Shown one piece after another: positions 9,137 through 17,907 of a stretch of DNA of 64,000 bases. The stretch is from Rhizohabitans arisaemae (GTDB lineage Bacteria; Actinomycetota; Actinomycetes; Streptosporangiales; Streptosporangiaceae). The translations under genes and the position numbers were made by a program. How positions within the stretch are numbered: position 1 is the first letter of the stretch; the number at the start of each line of letters is the position of its first letter. Under the pieces are notes generated by a model. That model was given only the letters and a program-made list of their open reading frames with translations. It made no database searches and was not told the origin of the DNA. The DNA lies in NCBI RefSeq assembly GCF_025996515.1, contig NZ_BLRH01000029.1, forward strand, positions 62,001 through 126,000. Direction: 5' to 3'.

Positions 9137-12100
9137 CTAGCCGACGCGCGGGGCAGGAGCCAGCCGTAGGCCGACTGCGGTGGCGGCAGCGGCGCTGCCC
9201 AGGGCGATGACCCATCCCACGGGGCCGATCGGGCGGCAGCCGAACAGGGTGTTCACGCCGGGAATGGAGATGATCAATCCGAGGGCGGCCAGGGAGACGG
9301 CGCCGGCCAAAAGGACGGTGCGGTCGCCGCGGCTGACCGCCATCGTCTGCATCAGCTGCGCCGACACCAGCGCGGCGAGGGCGACGGTGCCGGCGTTCCA
9401 CCGTAGGCCGGTCATGCCGTCGAGCAGCGCGGCGGTGGTGGCGGCCGCCGCGGCGACGCCCGCGCGGATCATGATGTCGTGTCCCAGCGGCTTGCCGAGG
9501 GAGGCCTCGGGGCCCTCGGCGAGCAGCTGCTCGGGACTGGTTCCGGCCGGGGGCCGTACCGCCACCGCCAGCGCGGGGATCATGTCGGTGAGCAGGTTGA
9601 CCAGCAACAGCTGGCGGGCGTTGAGGGCGGCTGCGCCGCCTAGGGCGCTGGCACCGACGGTGTAGGCGACCTCGCCGAGGTTCCCGCCGAGCAGGATGGC
9701 GAGGGCGTCGCGCACCGAGGTCCACATGGCGCGGCCCTCGGCGATCGCGTCGGTGATGGTCTCGATCCGGTCGTCGGTGACCACCACGTCGGCCGCGCTG
9801 CGGGCTGCCTGGGTCGCCTGGGCGCCGAGTGCGATGCCCACGTCGGCGAGCCGGATGGCCGGGGCGTCGTTGGCTCCGTCGCCGGTGACCGCGACCACCC
9901 GGCCGCTGTGGCGGAACGCCTTCACGATGCGCACCTTGTGGGTGGGAGTGACCCGGGCGAACACCGCGACCTGCGGCAGTACCGCGGCGAGTTCCCCGTC
10001 GCCCATGGCGTCGAGTTCGGCGCCGGTGAGGATCCGTCCGCCGTTGAGGGCGTTGAGCTCGGCGGCGATCGCCTCGGCGGTGCTGGGGTGATCCCCGGTA
10101 ACGATGACGTGCCGCACCCCGGCTTGCTGCAGGCGGGCCACCCCTATGGCGGCGGTCGCGCGGACCGGATCGGCCAGGGCGAGCAGCCCGAGCAGGGTCA
10201 GCCCGGCGATGCGTGACTCGTCCAGGTCGCGGCGGGTGGAGGCAGGCCGCTCGGCGACCGCGAGCACCCGGTAGCCCTTGCGCGCCAGCTGGTCCACCTT
10301 CCGGTAGACCTCCTCACGGGTCTTCTCGTCGAGCGGTGTTTCGGTGTTGTCGATCAGCCAGTGCGCACACCGCTCCAGCACGATCTCGGGTGCGCCCTTC
10401 ACACTCAGCCGCTGCCCGTCGGGTACCCGGCCGAGAGTGGCGTGGTAGCCGCGGCCGGGCTCGAACGGCAGTCCGTCGATCAGGTGCCAGGCACCGGTGT
10501 CGACGCCGGCGTGCGCCGCGCCGTCCACCACCGCCCGGTCGGTCGGGTGCGGCAGCACCTCACCGGGTGTCGGGCAGGCTCGGATGGCGGTGTTCAGCAC
10601 GCGGCGCAGTTCCGGCGTGAGCCGGGTGGTCGGCGACTCGCTCCGCCCGTCGCTGACCCAGCGCAGCCTGATGCGTCCCTCGGTGAGGGTGCCGGTCTTG
10701 TCGAAGCACAGCACGTCCACCCGGCCCAGCGTCTCGATCGTGCCGGGGTTGCGCACCAGCACCCCACGTTTGGACAGCCGTTTTGCCGACGCCAGCTCGG
10801 CCACCGTGGCGACGAACGGCAACCCTTCGGGCACCGCGGCGACCGCCAGGCCCACCGCCTGCCCCAGCGAGGCGCCGAACGAGCACCCGCGCAACAGGTT
10901 CGCCAGGATCAGCAGGCCACCGGCGGCGGCCGACAACGGCAGAATGATCCGGGTCAGGTCGCGCAGCCTGGCTTCAACGCCCCCGATCGGCGGACCGTCC
11001 CCGGCCGTCCGGACGCTGCGTCCCGCCTCGGTAGCCGCCCCGGTGGCCACGACCACGCCGACCCCGGACCCGGCCGCGATGACCGTCCCCTCGTACACCA
11101 TGGAACGCCGGTCCGCCACGGTTTCGGCGGCCACCGGGTGGGCCGTCTTGGGCACCGGCAGGGACTCCCCGGTGAGGGAGGACTCGTCGACCTCCAGGTT
11201 GTCGGTCTCGATCAGTCGGCAGTCGGCCGGTACGGGGTCGCCCGCAGCCAGCTCGATCACGTCCCCCGCGACCAGGTGCTCCACCGGCGTCTCCCGCACC
11301 CGGCCCTCGCGGCGCAGTTGTGTCCGTATGGCGGTGGCGGTCAGCAGGCCGTGCAGCGCGCGGTGGGCACCCTGCCGCTGTAAGCCGCCGATCAGCGCGT
11401 TCCCCGCGAGAACACCCCCGATGAGCGCGGCGTCCGACACCGAGCCCAGCACGGCCGAGACGGCCGCTCCGGTCACCAGGATCGGTGTGAGCGGGTTGGC
11501 CAGCTCCTCGCAGAACACCTTGAACAGACCTGGTGGGCCTTCGGTGAAAGGGGCGGCGATCCGGCGGCGTTCGGCCTCGCCGTCGGGCAGCCCACGGTGG
11601 GTCGTCCGCAATCGGTTGAGCACGGCCTGTACGGGCATGGCGTGCCAGGCGGTGAGGTCATGCGGGATCGGCGCGGGACGGCGGAGCATGCGCCGGGCCG
11701 TCCAGGTGCCCGCCAGGAGAGAGATTCCCGCCGCCAGGTTGACCGTCACATAGGCGATGCGGATGCCGCCGGGCATCGCCAGAGCCATCAGTTCCGCGCA
11801 GCACGAGCCGGCGAACGCGAGCCGCGCGCTGCGCCTGCTGGCGAGCCGGGCCGGTCCGGCCGCACCGAGCAGCAGCACCGCCCCGGCCAGGTCGCAGCTC
11901 ACATCGGCGGTCCACCGCTTGCGCTTCGCCGAGCCGATGCCGACACCGAGGTCCGCTGCGGCCAGTGCCGCCTTGCCGGAGGCCGAGACCACCGCGACGC
12001 CATGACCGTCGGCCTGCAGCGCGCGCACTTCCGCGGCGAGCCGTCGGCTACCGGCGACGGCTCCGACTACGCCGAGGCGATTCCCCGCGTCCTGCGGTCC

Positions 12101-13459
12101 GCCGGCCAGCAGGACGGTACCCACTGATTCGGCTGCCTCGGTCAGCGGCTTGGCCAGGGGATGCAGCTCGGCGACCATGGTCACCTGGGCGACATGGCGC
12201 CCGTCCCGGGTGAGCGTGAGCGTACCGTCCGGCCGGCACGGCTCGACGGTCCAGGCAGCCTGCTCGCGCCGCTGCCACGGATCAGCCGGATCGACCAGTT
12301 CGTGGATGATCGCGTGCACTTCCGCGGAACTCTCGTTGGCGGCGATCTCAGATTCCGGCTCGCCGGGAATGTCGACGCGGTGGACCGTCCAGCGCCCGGT
12401 CAGCAGCGCGGCGACGTCGACGACCACGGTGTCGATCCGGTCCAGGCGGCGCAGCGCCCGGCGGTCGAGCACCAGCACCTCACGCCGGACCAGGCCCCGG
12501 CCGAGTTCGGCGCAGAAGGCCTCCCGGCCAAGCCGTGCGGCCTTCGGCACCGCCGCCGTCAGGAAGGTCAGGCCGTGCTCTGGCGCGCGGCCGAGGGTGG
12601 CGATCAGCCCGTACGCCCCCAGCGCGGCCGGTACGGCCAGGTCGCAGTAGCGCTCGATCGGACCCGGCGGAAGCGGAACCGGGCGCTCGAGCCGCGCGTA
12701 CGGCTCGGACCGGTGTGAGGTCGTGTCGGCGGCTCTGGCCCAGGCGTGATGATGAGCATGGGACTCAGCCAGCAGCAGGCCGGCGCCGACGGTGTCGATC
12801 AGCTGGCCCAGCGGGCGGAACGACAGCACGTTGGCGATCGTGGTCGAGATCCCGAACAGGGCGTCGACGGCGGGCTCCCCGAGTCGCTTCGCCGCAACGT
12901 CCCGCAGCCACGGGTAGGAGTCGGCCAAGGCGATCAGCGCCGGCACGGCCGAGGGCAGACCACGTAATCCCGCCAGCCGACCGGCCGCCGACACTCCCAG
13001 CCCGGCCAGCCGTACTCCGAATCCGAGCGCCGCCGCCGACACGTCCGGCAGCGTCACCTCGCCGGCGTACGGCGCGCCGTCCAGATCGTGCTCGTCCTCC
13101 AGGTCTTCGATCAACGAGATCAGATCGTCCTCGTTGAGCGTCTCACCCGCCAGGAAGACGTATCCCAAAGCCCGGTTGACCTCGGTCCGCGTCACCCCGC
13201 CGACCGCCATGAGGCGCCGTTCGAGGGCCTCGGCCGCAGGCTCCACGCCGGGCAGGTGCAATCCGCGCACCTCGATACAGAGTCCGCTCGCTCCGGTCGG
13301 CCAGCTACGCCGCCCGCGTCGTCGACCTGGGACCGTCAGGGAATCCACCATCGCGCCGAGCTTGCCCGCTTCGCCCTGAACCGCCTCGAGAAACGGCACG
13401 CTTCGCAGCATTCCGGTGGCCAGAGACAGCACCTGCCCGAACATGCCGCGATCCCCCAC
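9137..13459 (-). CDS. Very large cation-transporting P-type ATPase (CtpH/CtpI-like)
   Basis: 1440 residues, about 500 longer than ordinary P2-type ATPases and in the range of the large mycobacterial CtpH/CtpI proteins. The C-terminal two thirds is a standard pump: SLTGES (about 760), PEGLP in TM4, the phosphorylation motif CFDKTGTLTEGR (Asp about 919), GDGAND and a C-terminal helix block. PEGLP is typical of P2 pumps for Ca, Mg or related cations. The N-terminal third has an HMA-like ferredoxin fold (about 55-115), further helices, and what looks like a second, dead P-domain: IDTVVVDVAALLTGRW (about 340-355) lines up with VDVLCFDKTGTLTEGR but lacks the acidic nucleophile context and KTGT. Overlapping alternative frames are shadows. 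A 45-residue ORF lies 170 bases upstream on the same strand. Substrate unknown. Confidence 0.92.
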   Translation of the reverse strand: MGDRGMFGQVLSLATGMLRSVPFLEAVQGEAGKLGAMVDSLTVPGRRRGRRSWPTGASGLCIEVRGLHLPGVEPAAEALERRLMAVGGVTRTEVNRALGYVFLAGETLNEDDLISLIEDLEDEHDLDGAPYAGEVTLPDVSAAALGFGVRLAGLGVSAAGRLAGLRGLPSAVPALIALADSYPWLRDVAAKRLGEPAVDALFGISTTIANVLSFRPLGQLIDTVGAGLLLAESHAHHHAWARAADTTSHRSEPYARLERPVPLPPGPIERYCDLAVPAALGAYGLIATLGRAPEHGLTFLTAAVPKAARLGREAFCAELGRGLVRREVLVLDRRALRRLDRIDTVVVDVAALLTGRWTVHRVDIPGEPESEIAANESSAEVHAIIHELVDPADPWQRREQAAWTVEPCRPDGTLTLTRDGRHVAQVTMVAELHPLAKPLTEAAESVGTVLLAGGPQDAGNRLGVVGAVAGSRRLAAEVRALQADGHGVAVVSASGKAALAAADLGVGIGSAKRKRWTADVSCDLAGAVLLLGAAGPARLASRRSARLAFAGSCCAELMALAMPGGIRIAYVTVNLAAGISLLAGTWTARRMLRRPAPIPHDLTAWHAMPVQAVLNRLRTTHRGLPDGEAERRRIAAPFTEGPPGLFKVFCEELANPLTPILVTGAAVSAVLGSVSDAALIGGVLAGNALIGGLQRQGAHRALHGLLTATAIRTQLRREGRVRETPVEHLVAGDVIELAAGDPVPADCRLIETDNLEVDESSLTGESLPVPKTAHPVAAETVADRRSMVYEGTVIAAGSGVGVVVATGAATEAGRSVRTAGDGPPIGGVEARLRDLTRIILPLSAAAGGLLILANLLRGCSFGASLGQAVGLAVAAVPEGLPFVATVAELASAKRLSKRGVLVRNPGTIETLGRVDVLCFDKTGTLTEGRIRLRWVSDGRSESPTTRLTPELRRVLNTAIRACPTPGEVLPHPTDRAVVDGAAHAGVDTGAWHLIDGLPFEPGRGYHATLGRVPDGQRLSVKGAPEIVLERCAHWLIDNTETPLDEKTREEVYRKVDQLARKGYRVLAVAERPASTRRDLDESRIAGLTLLGLLALADPVRATAAIGVARLQQAGVRHVIVTGDHPSTAEAIAAELNALNGGRILTGAELDAMGDGELAAVLPQVAVFARVTPTHKVRIVKAFRHSGRVVAVTGDGANDAPAIRLADVGIALGAQATQAARSAADVVVTDDRIETITDAIAEGRAMWTSVRDALAILLGGNLGEVAYTVGASALGGAAALNARQLLLVNLLTDMIPALAVAVRPPAGTSPEQLLAEGPEASLGKPLGHDIMIRAGVAAAAATTAALLDGMTGLRWNAGTVALAALVSAQLMQTMAVSRGDRTVLLAGAVSLAALGLIISIPGVNTLFGCRPIGPVGWVIALGSAAAATAVGLRLAPAPRVG

Positions 13460-13546
13460 TTGACACCAGTAGCTTCGTACGGTGGGAGGATTTAGCCTCT
13501 GATGCTAGACCATGGGAGGGTTCGTCAGGCGCTCTACCTGGTGATT

Positions 13547-13561
13547 CGCCAAGAATTGGCG
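13547..13561. promoter_or_regulatory. Short palindrome CGCCAA-GAA-TTGGCG upstream of the P-type ATPase gene
   Basis: A perfect 6-bp dyad with a 3-base centre, 87 bases upstream of the ATPase start and downstream of the 45-residue ORF. It could be an operator or a small stem. No matching regulator gene is adjacent. Confidence 0.35.
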
Positions 13562-13629
13562 CAATGATGGCACTTGTCACCCATGCCCTTGAAGCGGAGG
13601 CTGTCTGCCTTGGGTGGGTGAGGTGGTTC

Positions 13630-13767
13630 TCAGGCGGTCGCGAGTCCACTCCGCGTGGCGAGCCGCCGTACGGTGGCCTGGATCAGAGCCTTTACCAGGT
13701 GGACGACGAGCGCCTCAAGTGCGATGACCGCCGCCTTCGCGAGCAGCGAACCAAGGAAACCGGGCAT
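13630..13767 (-). CDS. Small amphipathic protein of 45 residues upstream of the P-type ATPase
   Basis: ATG at 13767 with GTGAGG placed 6 bases before it, stop TGA at 13630. The product begins MPGFLGSLLAKAAVIALEAL and continues with VVHLVKALIQATVRRLATRSG: Gly-Ser start, a long Ala/Leu/Val helix with regularly spaced Lys, Arg and His, and a basic end. Third codon positions are mostly G or C, as in real genes here. It reads in the same direction as the giant ATPase, 170 bases further on, and may be co-transcribed. It could be a small membrane-associated regulator of the pump, as small proteins are for several P-type ATPases. I do not recognise a family. Confidence 0.55.
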   Translation of the reverse strand: MPGFLGSLLAKAAVIALEALVVHLVKALIQATVRRLATRSGLATA

Positions 13768-14255
13768 TGGATACCTCACATCGATGATGATATGGACATC
13801 TCATACTAAAGTCTATTTTTCGGACATAAGCGACATTCTGCTGTCTGTTTGGTGAACTTCCGGTGACGCCTTGGTCTGGTCGGGTCGGCTCTTGCTCATC
13901 CAGGGGTCCGGGCGCCTGGGTTCTTCGGGTGTGTGCTGGGGCTCGGCAACAGGCGTGACCTCTCCACTCGTGTCGCCAAGGTCATCAAACCCCGACATTT
14001 TGGCATATATGGCATCAAAAGTTGATGTTGATCATGCTTCTGTCGACCCAAGCGGGAATGACCGCAAAGTCGAAGGTTCCCGGGCCGCCACCTGTCGGGA
14101 GACGCCCCCACGTGGCAGAGGGTCACGTGGCGATCCCACAGCGGTAAGCCGAATGGGAGGTCACGTCCCGTACGTGTTCGCGGTCCCGGTGAGCAGGGTC
14201 CAACGGCTCCGGCGACTGGGGCGACGAGTGGAACCGATGAGGAACGGAGGGGGCA
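13768..14255. other. Intergenic region, partly AT-rich
   Basis: About 490 bases between the divergent small ORF and the His-rich membrane protein. It includes AT-rich stretches (13790-13850 and 13995-14040) and a cluster of CACGTG-like motifs nearer the downstream gene. A minus frame at 13813-13998 lacks a ribosome binding site and is not called. Confidence 0.5.
14109..14176. promoter_or_regulatory. CACGTGGC direct repeat and CACGT/ACGTG dyad
   Basis: CACGTGGC occurs at 14109-14116 and 14124-14131 (15-bp spacing), followed by CACGT-cccgt-ACGTG at 14162-14176. All lie 80-150 bases upstream of the gene at 14256. Clustered palindromic cores like these suggest regulator sites, but no cognate protein can be named. 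Confidence 0.35.
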
Positions 14256-14714
14256 ATGACTGTCACCGATACCAGGAAGCCGGCTGTGAAGGGCACCGCC
14301 AAAAGGACCGCGGTGGCGGACGAGGCGGAGAAAGATCTGCTGGAGCTCGACCTGCCGATGGTCAGTCTTCAGGTGCACCGCCCGCACATGCACGTTCCGC
14401 ACGTAGACACCTCGCTGGCCAGTCGCGTGGTGCGAATGGGCAGGTCGGCGCTGCCGTCGCCGGAGCGCCTGGTCTACTACGGCGGACTCGGCGCGCTCGC
14501 CGTCCTCGGCGTGATCGAGTGGCCGGTCGCGGCCGTGGTCGGCGTGGGAACCATAGTCGCGTCCCGGGCCAGGACTGCCAGGAGAACGGCCAAGCCGACC
14601 GCCAAACCGACTGCCAAACCGACTGCCAAACGGACCGCCAAGCCGACCGCCAAGCCGACATCGACGACCGCCAAGTCGAGGACCGCCACGAAGCGCGTCC
14701 GCAAACACGCTTGA
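14256..14714 (+). CDS. Membrane protein with His-rich segment and histone-H1-like Lys/Ala/Pro/Thr tail
   Basis: 152 residues, ATG preceded by ACGGAGGGGGC, a strong ribosome binding site. Order of parts: polar N-terminus; a His-rich stretch HRPHMHVPHVD (about 47-57) able to bind metal; one or two membrane helices (about 75-108, YYGGLGALAVLGVIEWPVAA and on); then a basic tail built from AKPT repeats ending KRVRKHA. The tail resembles the C-terminal domain of histone H1-like proteins and could touch nucleic acid or the acidic cell wall. It diverges from the giant P-type ATPase locus. His-rich plus membrane plus pump neighbour suggests a role in metal handling, but this is inference from position and composition only. 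Confidence 0.8.
   Translation: MTVTDTRKPAVKGTAKRTAVADEAEKDLLELDLPMVSLQVHRPHMHVPHVDTSLASRVVRMGRSALPSPERLVYYGGLGALAVLGVIEWPVAAVVGVGTIVASRARTARRTAKPTAKPTAKPTAKRTAKPTAKPTSTTAKSRTATKRVRKHA
14589..14660 (+). repeat. Six tandem 12-bp units encoding AKPT repeats
   Basis: Units of the form GCCAAGCCGACC at 14589, 14601, 14613, 14625, 14637 and 14649. They differ by one to three bases and code for AKPT or AKRT. Slippage in this run would change tail length in whole repeats without shifting the frame. Confidence 0.85.
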
Positions 14715-14869
14715 TCTGGCAGGGCTACTGCGTGTTCCCGGACGCCACCTGCGAAGCCCGCATCGATCACCGGGTGGTCTCCCAGGCCGAGGTGATCGCC
14801 ACCGACGGCCCGCCACCGCCGGACTCCGGCACGGGTGGGGGCCGTTGAGGGGTGGGTCGCCAGGTTCGT

Positions 14870-15358
14870 TTAGGAGGGGATGTCCAGCGCAGTGCCGTAC
14901 AAGCGTGACACTCGCAGTCTGATCACCACGCGTCGCTCCTTCACCGCCTGCCTGAGGAACGCCGCTTCCTGCGCCGGGTCCTCGAAGCCCGGGGTGAGGG
15001 CCAGGAGTTCCCGGCCGATCGCGTCGCCGGGTGTGGCCGTCACCTCCGACACCTCCGCGTCGCCCTCGGCGACGGCGAACGACCAGACGTCCGGCCCACT
15101 CACGTGGAGGGCGAGGCGGGGGTTGTTGCGTACGTGACGCGTCTTGATGCGGTCGTCCGTCGTGGAGATCCGGACGATGCGCTCGGCGGGATCCCAGTTG
15201 TAGAGGATGGTGGACAGATGGGGGTGGCCGCTGCGCTTGACGGTCGCCAGTACGCCGAACTGCTGCTTGCCGAGCAGGCTGGTCAACTCGTCATCGGTGA
15301 GGATCCGCGGCGCGGGTCCGGCTGCCGACTCGTTTTCATTTACGGTGAACTCGGTCAT
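14870..15358 (-). CDS. PPOX-class (pyridoxamine 5'-phosphate oxidase fold) flavin/F420 protein
   Basis: 162 residues of the split-barrel flavin-binding fold; actinobacterial members use FMN or F420 to reduce small molecules, or bind haem. Family features: a 25-residue N-terminal lead, then LLGKQQFGVLATVKRSGHPHLSTILYNWD-type beta barrel (shown here only as the start GVLATV and HLSTILYNW), TRHVRNNPRLALHV in the middle and a closing RLRVSRLYGTALD. ATG is preceded by AGGATG. It follows the drug exporter gene by 36 bases on the same strand, so the two are probably co-transcribed and may form a modify-and-export pair. Cofactor and substrate cannot be read from sequence. Confidence 0.85.
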   Translation of the reverse strand: MTEFTVNENESAAGPAPRILTDDELTSLLGKQQFGVLATVKRSGHPHLSTILYNWDPAERIVRISTTDDRIKTRHVRNNPRLALHVSGPDVWSFAVAEGDAEVSEVTATPGDAIGRELLALTPGFEDPAQEAAFLRQAVKERRVVIRLRVSRLYGTALDIPS

Positions 15359-15394
15359 GGGGATACATCCTGTCTGTGCGAGGTGGGTGGGGGG

Positions 15395-16870
15395 TCAGGC
15401 AATCGGGGTGGGCAGGGGAGCGTCCGTGCCGGTGGCGCCTGGACGGGGCTGCCGTAGAACGAGGAGCGCGACGGCGAAGGCGGCCACCAGCAGCGCCGCG
15501 GCGACGGTGAAGGCCACGTGGTAGCCGCCGGTCAGCGCGGCGGCCTGGCTCCGGCCGGCGTCCAGCAGCTGCTCGGTGCGTGAGGCGGCCAGCGTCGACA
15601 GCAGGGCGACGCCGACGGCCATGCCGACCTGCTGGGTGGTGTTGAACAGCCCGGAGACCAGGCCCGCGTCGTCGGCCTTGGCACCGGACATGCCGAGGGC
15701 GGTCAGTGCGGGCAGGACCAGACCGCCGCCCGCGATGAGCAGCATGACCGGGAGCAGGTCGGTGACGTAGTCCGCGTTCACCGGTACGCGGGTGAGCCAG
15801 CCCATCGCCGCCAGGAGGAGCACCAGCCCCGCGAGCAGGACGGGGCGTTCGCCGAAGCGGGTGCTGAGCCGAGCCGAGACGAACAGGGAAACGGCGCCGA
15901 TGGACACCGCCGCGGGGAGCATCGCCAGGCCGGTGGCGAGCGCGCCGTAGCCGAGAACCTTCTGCATGTAGAGAGCGACGATGATCTGGAAGGCGAACAT
16001 GGCCGACAGGGTCAGGATCTGGGTGAGGTTGGCGCCCGAGACGTTGCGTGAGCGGAAGATGCGCAGAGGCATGAGCGGGGTCTTGGCGGTCGCCTGCCGG
16101 ACGACGAAGCCGGCCAGCAGCGCGAGCGACACCGCGCCCAGGCCGAGGGTGTGCGCCGCGAGCCAGCCGTACTCCTCGATCTTGACCACCGTGTAGATGC
16201 CCAGCATCAGGCCGCCGGTGACCAGGGCGGCACCGATGACGTCGGCCCCTGCGGAGAGTCCTGCGCCGCGCTCGCCCGGCAGCACCCGGATCGCCAGCCC
16301 GATTGTGGCCAGCCCGATCGGCAGGTTGATGAGGAAGATCCAGTGCCAGCTGAGCGCGTCGGTGAGCACGCCGCCCAGGACCTGGCCGATCGAGGCGCCG
16401 GCGGCGCCGGTGAAGCTGAAGATTCCGATCGCCTTCGCGCGCTCCCCGGTCCCGGGGAACAGCGTCACGAGGATGCCCAGGACGACCGCGGCGGCCATGG
16501 CGCTGCCGACGCCTTGCAGGAACCGGGCGGCGATCAGCATGCCCGGCCCGGTGGCCGCTCCGGCCAGCAGTGACGCGACGGTGAAGACCGCGTTCCCCGC
16601 CAGGAACATGGACTTTCTGCCGATGAGGTCGCCCAGCCGACCGGCCAGGAGGAGCAACCCGCCGAAGGCGATCAGGTACGCGTTGACGGTCCAGCTCAGT
16701 CCGGCGGGGGAGAAGCCCAGATCACGCTGGATGGCCGGCAGTGCGACGGTCACGATGCTGCCGTCCAGGATCGTCATCAGCGACGCCGCCGCCAGTACGG
16801 CGAGGGCGGTCCAGCGTGATCGGGGTGCGCTCGGACGGGTTGACGGAAGGGAAGTGGCGTGGGATGGCAT
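15395..16870 (-). CDS. MFS drug exporter, DHA2 (EmrB/QacA) family
   Basis: 491 residues with the 14-helix layout of the DHA2 family of proton-driven drug exporters. Motif C-like and A-like sequences are visible: LDGSIVTVALPAIQRDLGFS in TM1, GRLGDLIGRKSMF after TM2 and the family-typical HWIFLINLPIG in TM6. The start is the ATG at 16870, with AGGAGA 6 bases upstream; a longer frame adds nine residues with no ribosome binding site. First gene of a two-gene unit with the PPOX protein. The upstream region has a GCAGAT/ATCTGC dyad that a TetR-type repressor might use, but no such gene is next to it. Substrate unknown. Confidence 0.92.
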   Translation of the reverse strand: MPSHATSLPSTRPSAPRSRWTALAVLAAASLMTILDGSIVTVALPAIQRDLGFSPAGLSWTVNAYLIAFGGLLLLAGRLGDLIGRKSMFLAGNAVFTVASLLAGAATGPGMLIAARFLQGVGSAMAAAVVLGILVTLFPGTGERAKAIGIFSFTGAAGASIGQVLGGVLTDALSWHWIFLINLPIGLATIGLAIRVLPGERGAGLSAGADVIGAALVTGGLMLGIYTVVKIEEYGWLAAHTLGLGAVSLALLAGFVVRQATAKTPLMPLRIFRSRNVSGANLTQILTLSAMFAFQIIVALYMQKVLGYGALATGLAMLPAAVSIGAVSLFVSARLSTRFGERPVLLAGLVLLLAAMGWLTRVPVNADYVTDLLPVMLLIAGGGLVLPALTALGMSGAKADDAGLVSGLFNTTQQVGMAVGVALLSTLAASRTEQLLDAGRSQAAALTGGYHVAFTVAAALLVAAFAVALLVLRQPRPGATGTDAPLPTPIA

Positions 16871-16908
16871 GGCCGTCTCCTGTTCGCAGGGAAGCAAGAG
16901 AGACCATA

Positions 16909-16936
16909 GCAGATAGTTTTGTTGTAGACGATCTGC
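16909..16936. promoter_or_regulatory. GCAGAT...ATCTGC dyad upstream of the MFS exporter
   Basis: A 6-bp inverted repeat (16909-16914 and 16931-16936) around an AT-rich centre containing AGTTTTGTTGTAGAC, 40-66 bases upstream of the exporter start. The position fits an operator or promoter. The rest of the gap up to 17152 shows nothing further. Confidence 0.35.
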
Positions 16937-17152
16937 CTCGGACCTTTACTCGCCCGACGGGATCGCCGTACGGCCGAGTGGATGTGGTTCTAGCCGACAC
17001 ATAACGGGTGCGTGACCCCAAGGCGGTGGGGTGCGAGCCGCGAGAATAGGTCGTCGCATGAGCTTTGGTCGGTTCGGCAGGCCTATCGGTGCTTGTTCGC
17101 TTTTGTACCGAATCTCGGTCGTGACTGTGAGCCGGCGATTAGAGTCTCGTGA

Positions 17153-17896
17153 ATGCTGCTGACGATTCTCGGGGGATGCGGTGCGTGGCCGGGGGCGGGT
17201 CAGGCCTGCAGCGGTTACCTCGTGGAACACGACGGGTTCAGGCTGCTCGTCGACCCCGGATACGCGACGGTGCCGCGGCTGCTGGAACGGGTCGCCGCCG
17301 ATCAGATCGACGCCGTGTTCGTCAGCCACGGACACCCCGATCACTGCGCCGACCTGAACCCCCTGTTGCGGGCGCGTGCGTTGCGCGACGACCCGCCGGC
17401 GCCGCTGCCGGTGTATTCGCCGCCCGGCGCCTTGGACGCGGTACTCGCGCTGGACCGCCCGGGGATGCTGGCCGACGCCTACGTCCTGCGTGAGTTCACC
17501 GCCGGTGACCGGCTCGGCATCGGCCCGTTCGACGCGTGGACCCGTCTGCTCCCGCACTCGGTCCCCAATGCCGGGGTACGGCTGACAGCGGGCGACCGGG
17601 TGCTCGCCTACACCGGCGACTCCGGCCCGAGCCCCGATGTGGTGGAGCTGGCGCGTGGCGCCCACCTGCTTCTGCACGAGGCCACCTATGCCGACAGGGT
17701 CCCGGAGGGTTCGCAGCGCCACCTGTCGAGCGCGCGGGAGGCAGGCCGGCAAGCCAAGGAAGCCGGCGTCCGGCACCTTGTGCTGACGCACCTGCAGCCG
17801 GGCACGGACGCCGTGGCCGCGCAAGCAGCCGCCGGAGCCGGATACGACGGCGAGATCGGCGTCGCCGTTTCCGGCCTCGCCGTCGATCTTTCCTGA
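17153..17896 (+). CDS. Metallo-beta-lactamase-fold hydrolase (RNase Z / phosphodiesterase-like)
   Basis: 247 residues of the two-metal MBL fold. The signature SHGHPDHCADL (His, His, Asp, His ligands) lies at about residues 61-71, a bridging Asp in YTGDSGPSPD, and a last His in LTHLQPG. The closest described groups are tRNase Z-like and cyclic nucleotide phosphodiesterase-like hydrolases; this copy lacks the long exosite arm of genuine RNase Z, so another phosphodiester or ester substrate is likely. There is no ribosome binding site. A TAGAGT box at 17140-17145 lies 7 bases before ATG, so the mRNA may be leaderless, which is common in actinobacteria. Convergent with ptsI, 11 bases apart. Confidence 0.87.
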   Translation: MLLTILGGCGAWPGAGQACSGYLVEHDGFRLLVDPGYATVPRLLERVAADQIDAVFVSHGHPDHCADLNPLLRARALRDDPPAPLPVYSPPGALDAVLALDRPGMLADAYVLREFTAGDRLGIGPFDAWTRLLPHSVPNAGVRLTAGDRVLAYTGDSGPSPDVVELARGAHLLLHEATYADRVPEGSQRHLSSAREAGRQAKEAGVRHLVLTHLQPGTDAVAAQAAAGAGYDGEIGVAVSGLAVDLS

Positions 17897-17907
17897 GCAG
17901 GGATCCC

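Noticed and set aside
13813-13998. 61-residue minus-strand frame rich in Pro, Asp, Glu and Ser
   Set aside because: No Shine-Dalgarno, low complexity, start inside AT-rich DNA.
14715-14848. Coding-like stretch (YCVFPDATCEARIDHRVVSQ) after the AKPT protein
   Set aside because: It is open only as the tail of a shadow frame with no own start. It may be a fragment of a lost gene, but nothing fixes it.
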